Source: Streptomyces misionensis
Lineage (GTDB): Bacteria > Actinomycetota > Actinomycetes > Streptomycetales > Streptomycetaceae
Direction: 5' to 3'
Assembly: GCF_900104815.1 (NCBI RefSeq)
Contig: NZ_FNTD01000004.1
Location: 124,001-188,000, forward strand
Length of the DNA: 64,000 bases
This document shows, piece after piece, positions 59,078-64,000 of this stretch. Numbering within the stretch: the stretch's first letter is position 1; each line of letters opens with the position of its first letter. The notes under the pieces were generated by a model. It was not told where the DNA came from and did not search any database. It saw only the letters and a list, made by a program, of their open reading frames with translations. The position numbers and the translations under genes were made by a program.

Positions 59078-60094
59078 TCATCGTTCGCCGGATCTCCCCC
59101 GTCGGATCGCCGGACGATCCGGCCGGCGGTGCGGGCGGATCTCCCGGGCGGCTGCGCAGTAGGCGCTGACCAGGATCAGGACACAGCCGGCCAGTTGCAG
59201 CGCGGTGGGCCGTTCGCCCAGTACGACCGCGCCCAGCGCGACCGCTCCCACCGGCGTCAGGAGCAACAGCACGGCCCCGACGTGGCTGCTCAGCATCGGT
59301 GAGGTCGAGGCGACCAGCAGCCACCCCACCACCTGGCTGGAGACCGCCACCGCCAGCAGCCAGCCCATGACCTTCCAGCCGGGTGTGAGATCCAGCCCGT
59401 AGGAGAACCGGCCGGCCACCAGCGACACCACCGCGGCGCAGGCGATCACCAGGACGTACCGCTGCCGGACGAACCCGCCGTGGCCACCGCGTCGCAGCAG
59501 GAACAGGAACACCGAATAGCACACGGCCGCCAGCACCGCGTGGAGCGTGCCCGCCCGCGGGTCGCTGCCGGACGCGCCGCCCTCTACCACCCCTCCGGTC
59601 AGCACGACACCCAAGAGGATCACCGGCACCCAGAGCAGAAAGGAACGCGGCACCGGCTCCCGGTCGATCGCCCGGGCCAGCAAGGGAACCAGCACCACCT
59701 GCACGTTGACCAGCACGGTGGACAGGCCCGCGCCGACCTCGGCGATCGCCTGGGTCCACAGCAGCATGTCCCAGGCGAACGCGGCGCCCGCGAGCAGCGC
59801 GAGGCCGTACTGTCCGCGGGACGGCGGCCCCTGCCGGCGACGCTCCGGCAGCGCCAGCACCACCAGCGCGGGCAGCGCCAGGACACAGCGGTAGAACGAG
59901 GCCGTCCCCGGGTCGGTCCGGGCGAGTCCCAGCAGCACCGCGGACGCGGACACGCACAGGGCACCGACCGCCATCCCCCAGGCAGGGTGACGCGGCAGCC
60001 CGGATCGCCGCCGAGCCGTCCGGGGCCGCACAGGGCTCCTACGCCGGTCGGCGCGGGCCGCCGCAGTGGCGCCACGTCTGGCCGGTCGGGGCAT
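59078..60094 (-). CDS. EamA/DMT-family transporter
   Basis: A 338-aa protein with a basic N-terminal tail of about 35 residues and about ten hydrophobic segments in two EamA repeats (ASFYRCVLALPALVVLALPE; VGAGLSTVLVNVQVVLVPLL; SPMLSSHVGAVLLLLTPVGA). GAGGAGG lies before the ATG at 60094. Export of a metabolite is likely. It lies 56 bp downstream of the beta-propeller/thioredoxin gene on the same strand and may be cotranscribed with it. Confidence 0.87.
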   Translation of the reverse strand: MPRPARRGATAAARADRRRSPVRPRTARRRSGLPRHPAWGMAVGALCVSASAVLLGLARTDPGTASFYRCVLALPALVVLALPERRRQGPPSRGQYGLALLAGAAFAWDMLLWTQAIAEVGAGLSTVLVNVQVVLVPLLARAIDREPVPRSFLLWVPVILLGVVLTGGVVEGGASGSDPRAGTLHAVLAAVCYSVFLFLLRRGGHGGFVRQRYVLVIACAAVVSLVAGRFSYGLDLTPGWKVMGWLLAVAVSSQVVGWLLVASTSPMLSSHVGAVLLLLTPVGAVALGAVVLGERPTALQLAGCVLILVSAYCAAAREIRPHRRPDRPAIRRGRSGER

Positions 60095-60150
60095 CGCAGA
60101 CCTCCTCACCGCTCCCCAGCCCCGGCCTTGGCGGCACCTGAGGCGTGGTG

Positions 60151-61554
60151 TCACTCCGACAGCAACGCGCGAACGGCCTGTTCCAGTTCGGCGGGGGTCA
60201 CCGCACCGACCGCCCGCACGATTCCCCGCGCGTCGACCAGGACGTTGGTGGGGACTCCGGTGATGCCGAGCGCGGCGGCGTAGTCGCCGGTCTCGTCCAA
60301 CAGGATCGGTCCCGCGACGTTCCACACGTCGGCGAAGGCGAGCGCCTCGGCGCGCGCGTGGCGCGACTCCCACACGTTGATATGGATGAAGTCCAGCCCG
60401 GACCGGGCGGTACGCAGGCGCAGTTCCTCGATGACCGGCGCCTCCGCGTTGCAGGGGCCTCACCAGCTGGCGAAGAAGTTGATCAGGTATCTCTTCTCCG
60501 CCCATTCCCTCGTCGTACGCACCTCGCCGGTGCGGGCGTCCGGCAGAGCGAACTCGGGGAGCCTCCTGCCGACCGCGGCGTGGGTGGGCGGCCGCTCGGC
60601 ACCGGGCAGCCACGGCCGGTCCACCACGGTGAGCGTGCCGCTTCCGGCGTTCGAGACCAGCAGCCGCCCGGAGGAGGCGTCGATCTGGCAGTCGCCTGGG
60701 CCGTTGCCGACGGTGATGCGGTGCGTCTCCGTCCCGCCGACGGCATCGATGACGCTGACGGTCCCCGCGCCCCGGTTGCAGACGTACAACCGGCTTCCGT
60801 CCGGTGCCACGCACATGCCGACGGGGGCCCGCTCCACCCTCACCTCGTCCAGGGGGCGTCCCGTCGCGAGGGACAGCCTCAGCACCGTGCCATGCAGGGA
60901 ACCGGCCACGTAGAGCTGGTCGACCACGGGGTTGACGACGACCTTGCACGGCCCCTCGCCGACGGCGATCCGCTCCAGGGGGCGCAGGGTCTGCGTGTCG
61001 AACACGGTCACTGAGGCGGACATGAAGTTGGCGCAGTACCCGCGCCCCCGACGGCCGTCCACGGCGATGCTTCCCGCCCCCAGCTCGGCGGGAATCGTAC
61101 CGATCACCTCCAGGCGGTCGGCGTCGATGGCCGTGATCGTGCCGGCCGCGGTGTTGCCGCAGAAGATCCGCCGGCGTTCCGGGTCGTGTCCCAGCCCCGC
61201 CGGGTAGGCGTCCTTCCCGACGGGGATACGTGCGACACGTACGGCGGTGTCGGCGTCGAGGACGGTGACGGTGTCGGAGCGGGCGTCGGCCGTGAACAGC
61301 CGCCGGCTCGGCAGATCCAGCACGACGGGGATCGGTTCTCGTCCCACGTCGGCCCGCCACACCGGAACGCAGCGGTCGAGGTCCACGGCGACGACCGCGT
61401 TGTCGCGGGAACAGGCCACATAGGCGCGGCGCGCCGCGGTGTCCACCGCCACGGCTTCCGGACCGGCGCCGAGCCGTGGCTCCGCCACCACCGTGTGCGC
61501 CCGCGCGACCCGGCAGGCCGGACCGCTCGGCCGGGGAGGCAGGTTGCCAGTCAT
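60151..61554 (-). CDS. YVTN beta-propeller/TlpA-like thioredoxin fusion with in-frame TGA (candidate selenoprotein)
   Basis: Read through the TGA at 60460-60462, the product has 467 aa. Residues about 20-305 are seven-bladed-propeller-type repeats (GPEAVAVDTAARRAYVACSR; GAGSIAVDGRRGRGYCANFM; PVGMCVAPDGSRLYVCNRGA). Residues 310-467 are a TlpA/ResA-like thioredoxin domain: LPEFALPDARTGEVRT, LINFFASW, then TGA-Gly-Pro-Cys where CGPC is expected (position 365), and the cis-Pro loop GITGVPTNVLVDARG. The C-terminal half is intact and in frame. Start uncertain (ATG 61554; no ribosome site). No signal peptide is evident. Sec insertion or a nonsense mutation; see findings. Confidence 0.8.
60417..60442 (-). 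promoter_or_regulatory. Candidate bacterial SECIS-like hairpin after the TGA codon
   Basis: On the coding strand GGCGC (bases 21-25 counted from the T of TGA) pairs with GCGCC (42-46). After a C/U mismatch the loop opens with GGTC, about 23 bases from the TGA. Position and a loop starting with G fit the loose bacterial SECIS consensus, but the loop is large and GC-rich DNA yields such hairpins often. Confidence 0.3.
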
Positions 61555-62167
61555 GGCCAGTGTGTTGACGGAAGACCGCGAGACGAAACGCCCGGGCCCT
61601 CTCATTGGGGCCATCAGATGGATGCCCTTTCACGGGGCGCACGCCGATCCGCGACCGCGGGGCACGCTTGCGGCAGCCGTCCGACGCGGCGGGCACGCGT
61701 CCAGCGTCTACGGTCCGCGCGCGGTGGGCTGCCCGACGCGGCGACCGTGCCACCGGCGGGCCTGCGCCGACGGCGTCGTGGGGCGGTGCAGGTGGTGGCC
61801 GTCGTCGGTTCACCCGGGAAGGCCAGTGGTTCCACTCGATCGGACGGCGAGCGAGACGGAGTGGCGATCCTCGCACGGGCACGCCAGCGCTGTCCGGCCG
61901 CGGTCACCGAGTGCGTGACGGAACGGGGCGGATCACGGCATGACCCGGCACGGCCGCCTCCGTCGAGTCCCGTCGTGCACGCCCGTTCACCGGGTTCGTC
62001 CCGGTTCGCGCAAGCAGTTGTCACAGATCATCAACTCGCCTGTCACAGCGGCATCTTGATGCGACCGGCAACGCAACGGCCCGCCTCCAAGCAGGCATCT
62101 GCAGAGACGAACGACAGCGGCTCGCCAGTTCGAGTGGGCCGGACAAGACCACTTCGCAGGAGTGCAC
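61555..62167. other. 613-bp region without a confident gene
   Basis: Open frames on both strands lack start signals and family features. Near 62018-62052 TGTCACAG occurs twice in a less GC-rich patch that may include the promoter of the lipoprotein gene. Confidence 0.5.
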
Positions 62168-62881
62168 ATGCGTGTCAAGAAGATCTCCGCCCTCGCCGTG
62201 ATCGTCGCCGCGGCGGGCCTGTCGTTGACCGCGTGCGGCGGCAGCGACGGTTCGAGCACGGCGGCACAGGGCAGCACGTCGGCTTCCGCGAGCAGCTCCA
62301 CGGGTGGCCAGGGCGCGGCCGGCGCGTCCTCCCCCGGCACCTCCGGCGGCACCAGCGGCGGCACCGGGACCGGCACCGGCGGCAGCACCGGCACGGGAGC
62401 CGGCACCAGCGGCGGCACCGGGAAGAAGGCCGCCGCCCGCACCGGGACCGCCACGTCGGGCGCCCCGTGCAAGACCGCGCACCTCGGCTTCAGCGCCGCC
62501 TCCGCGGGAGTCGAGAACGAGATCGTCGTCAACCTGAAGAACACCGGCTCCGCCACCTGCAGCATGCACGGCTTCCCCGGCGTCCAGCTCCTCGGTGCCG
62601 ACGGCCTGGGCGACAAAGGCCCCGACGCCGCCCGCACCGACACCACCGGCCCCGCCGTCACCATCGCCCCGGGCGAGGAGACCCGCTTCCTCCTCCACTA
62701 CATCCCCGACACCAGCGGCTCCGGCAAGACCTACACCAAGCTCGCCGTCACCCCGCCCAACGAGACCGTCTTCGACGTCATGGACCTCGACGGCCTGAAC
62801 ATCACCGTCCCCGCGACCGCCGGCAACGCCCCCGACGTCTACGTCGACCCCGTCGGCTACCACACCGGCACCGGCAAGTGA
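62168..62881 (+). CDS. DUF4232-family lipoprotein
   Basis: A 237-aa exported lipoprotein. Signal MRVKKISALAVIVAAAGLSL ends in the lipobox LTAC (Cys23). A Ser/Gly/Thr-rich linker (residues about 25-95) precedes the DUF4232 domain: APCKTAHLGFSAASAGVENE, ATCSMHGFPGVQLLGADG with the two conserved cysteines that likely pair, and FLLHYIPDT. AGGAG is six bases before the ATG at 62168. Cell-surface location; function unknown, frequent in Streptomyces. Confidence 0.9.
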   Translation: MRVKKISALAVIVAAAGLSLTACGGSDGSSTAAQGSTSASASSSTGGQGAAGASSPGTSGGTSGGTGTGTGGSTGTGAGTSGGTGKKAAARTGTATSGAPCKTAHLGFSAASAGVENEIVVNLKNTGSATCSMHGFPGVQLLGADGLGDKGPDAARTDTTGPAVTIAPGEETRFLLHYIPDTSGSGKTYTKLAVTPPNETVFDVMDLDGLNITVPATAGNAPDVYVDPVGYHTGTGK

Positions 62882-63005
62882 CCGCACCGACGGTTCGGGC
62901 CGCCGGCGCCCTCGCCCCGGTCTTCGTCACGTCAGCCCCGTGTCAGGGATCCGTGTCACTCTCTTTCACGTGAACGGCCCCGGGAACCACCGGGGTCGGG
63001 AGCGA

Positions 63006-63100
63006 GGAGAGGTGCCCGGAGTGGCTGATCGGGGACCGGCGAGCACGCCTCGAGGTCGGATCCGCAAGGGTCCACGCAGGTTCAAATCCTGCCCTCTCCG
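63006..63100 (+). tRNA. Class II (Ser-like) tRNA gene with non-canonical anticodon arm
   Basis: Acceptor GGAGAGG/CCTCTCC, D-stem CCCG/CGGG with loop GAGTGGCTGAT, a long variable arm GGATCC-GCAA-GGGTCC, and T-arm GCAGG-TTCAAAT-CCTGC are all intact in 95 nt, matching serine tRNAs. The middle should hold the anticodon hairpin: CTCGAGG looks like a CGA (Ser) loop, but the flanks CACGC and TCGGA do not pair. Instead GACC/GGTC and GGCG/CGCC can pair. CCA is not encoded. Followed by a very strong terminator. Either a damaged or an unusual tRNA. Confidence 0.6.
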
Positions 63101-63107
63101 CCTCATC

Positions 63108-63150
63108 CGGCACGCCGCTCGCCGCGTAACTCCCGGCGAGCGGCGTGCCG
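63108..63150 (+). terminator. Perfect 17-bp hairpin terminator after the tRNA-like gene
   Basis: CGGCACGCCGCTCGCCG (63108-63124) and its exact complement at 63134-63150 around CGTAACTCC, seven bases after the tRNA-like gene and 14 bases from the convergent kinase stop, so it can serve both. Confidence 0.85.
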
Positions 63151-63163
63151 ATGGCGTCGCGCT

Positions 63164-63814
63164 TCAGTTCGTGCAGGCGTCGAGCGCCGAAGACGGGCGC
63201 GGGAGCGCCGCCGCCTCGGCGACACGGCCGGCCAGGTCGTCCCACGGACGCGGAGCGACGACCGGCACGCCGGCCGCCCGTGCCTGCGCGGCGAGCCACC
63301 GGCCGTACAGCACGCTGACCCGTGCGCGATGGCGCTGCGGTCCGGCCTCCGGTTCCCGTCGCAGGTAGTTGGCCGTCACCTGCGCCTCGTCGTCCTCGTG
63401 CAGGAAGACGGCGCGGACCCGGTCTCCCGGCGTCGCCGGTGCGGGCAGGATGTAGTCGCCTTCCAGGATCACCGGGGTGTCGGTGTCCACGTGGTTGGCG
63501 ACCACCGCGTCGATCGCCGGTGCCAGTGCCCGGGCGATCGCGATCTGCCGCTCGACCACCGACTCGGGCGCCTGGCGGGCGGCTTCGGGGTGAGTACGCC
63601 AGAAGTGGACCTCCGGCAGATGCTCGGGCAGGGTCACCGCGAGAAGGGCCTCCACGATGTCGTCGGCCTCCACGACGGGAACGCCGTACCGCCGCGCCAG
63701 TGCCCGGCCGACACCGGTCTTCCCCATCCCCGACGCGCCCCCGACGACGAGCACCCGCCAGTCGGGAAGATCCCGTTCCCCGAGAAGGTCCCGCTCCTCG
63801 TCCGCGCTGTCCAT
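63164..63814 (-). CDS. P-loop kinase-like ATP-binding protein
   Basis: A 216-aa protein with Walker A VVGGASGMGKTGVGRALARR, a downstream acidic EADDIVEALL and TPVILEGDYILP with a Walker B-like Glu-Gly-Asp, then a C-terminal helical part (RARVSVLYGRWLAAQARAAG). It resembles small-molecule kinases of the 2-phosphoglycerate kinase/AAA type. ATG at 63814 gives MDSADEERD; no ribosome site is visible and longer frames upstream are unsupported. Convergent with the tRNA-like gene. Confidence 0.82.
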   Translation of the reverse strand: MDSADEERDLLGERDLPDWRVLVVGGASGMGKTGVGRALARRYGVPVVEADDIVEALLAVTLPEHLPEVHFWRTHPEAARQAPESVVERQIAIARALAPAIDAVVANHVDTDTPVILEGDYILPAPATPGDRVRAVFLHEDDEAQVTANYLRREPEAGPQRHRARVSVLYGRWLAAQARAAGVPVVAPRPWDDLAGRVAEAAALPRPSSALDACTN

Positions 63815-64000
63815 GCGGGCATGGTACTGAACAGCGGTTCGACCGCGTCTCCTCATCGGAACCCCGACCCGGGCCTGCGCCGTGCGTGCGGGCGGCGAGC
63901 AGTGCGTCGGCCACGGCAGGCATGTCTTCGTCCCGGACGTCGGCGAGGCCGGTGACCTCCCAGGCGGGTGCCTGGCGTGCGACGTGGCGGTTCTCATCTC
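63815..64000. other. Window edge; possible partial gene on the minus strand
   Basis: Minus-strand reading from the edge gives DENRHVARQAPAWEVTGLAD and VRDEDMPAVADALLAARTHG, which looks like protein rather than shadow, but the frame has no stop before it enters the kinase gene, so its end cannot be placed. Unresolved. Confidence 0.25.

Noticed and set aside
59078..61882. 934-codon continuous minus-strand frame joining the EamA gene to upstream DNA
   Set aside because: The upper part is out of frame with the beta-propeller/thioredoxin gene and lacks motifs; the EamA start at 60094 has a strong ribosome site.
63006..63100. tRNA-Sec (selC) to go with the TGA-containing thioredoxin gene
   Set aside because: There is no TCA anticodon in a loop position, the only TCA lies in the T-loop, and the acceptor/T-arm proportions are those of tRNA-Ser.
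1..64000. CRISPR array, prophage or biosynthetic gene cluster
   Set aside because: No regularly spaced direct repeats, no phage structural or integrase genes, and no PKS, NRPS, terpene or RiPP core enzymes were seen.

Overview
The window looks like a chromosomal segment of a Streptomyces or close relative. Base composition is very GC-rich, GTG starts are common, ATGA/GTGA overlaps are frequent, and the gene families are typical of streptomycetes: DUF5133, DUF4232 lipoprotein, YceI pairs, many TetR/LacI/MarR/HxlR regulators, a CYP105-like P450 with its own ferredoxin, and sugar ABC operons without an ATPase gene. It is mostly accessory, catabolic and regulatory DNA. There is no large biosynthetic cluster and no CRISPR array.

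Layout. 0-11.4 kb: small enzymes and regulators (mycothiol-dependent isomerase-like protein, ABM monooxygenase-like protein, TetR/EamA divergent pair, DUF3817-DUF6010 pair, XRE/SDR pair, beta-carbonic anhydrase, Sua5, patatin/acyltransferase pair) and an RHH-VOC-methyltransferase operon behind TGCTAG repeats. 11.4-17.7 kb: acyl-CoA synthetase and acyl-CoA dehydrogenase, divergent from a TetR gene with a palindromic operator, then an MFS transporter and a NylB-like serine hydrolase. 17.7-21 kb: hemerythrin, DUF5133, a decayed IS5-type transposase, a SnoaL/DUF3224 pair and a TauE/SafE tail fragment. 21-25 kb: a self-contained class I P450 system (TetR, P450, 3Fe-4S ferredoxin, ferredoxin reductase). 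25-27.9 kb: a TetR-SDR-ADH operon with TGTCCCA palindromes in front. 27.9-35 kb: CapA, VOC, PLD, a secreted intradiol dioxygenase, an oxidoreductase and a MBL/MarR divergent pair around a 31-bp operator. 35-47.8 kb: carbohydrate region with a secreted GH16 glucanase carrying two RICIN domains, a LacI regulator, a YicI-type alpha-xylosidase and a sugar ABC importer. Its downstream end is rotten: an operon-gene remnant, an IS tail, and GMC and aldo/keto reductase pseudogenes. 48-54.4 kb: two YceI proteins, GNAT, and a 990-aa kinase/M23-like/class III aminotransferase fusion preceded by an Lrp regulator. 54.7-60.1 kb: hypothetical membrane protein, GNAT-like, HxlR, hydrolase and SnoaL genes, VOC, EamA. 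60.1-64 kb: a beta-propeller/thioredoxin fusion with an in-frame TGA exactly at the first Cys of its redox motif, a DUF4232 lipoprotein, a class II tRNA-like gene with a strong terminator, and a P-loop kinase.

The most unusual item is the beta-propeller/thioredoxin gene at 60151-61554. Its active site reads W-(TGA)-G-P-C, and the frame stays open with a normal thioredoxin C-terminal half for another 102 codons. This is either a new selenoprotein or a precisely placed nonsense mutation; presence or absence of selA/selB/selC/selD in the genome would decide. The second strongest theme is a xyloside-uptake and cleavage locus with three LacI-type operators whose distal half is degenerating.
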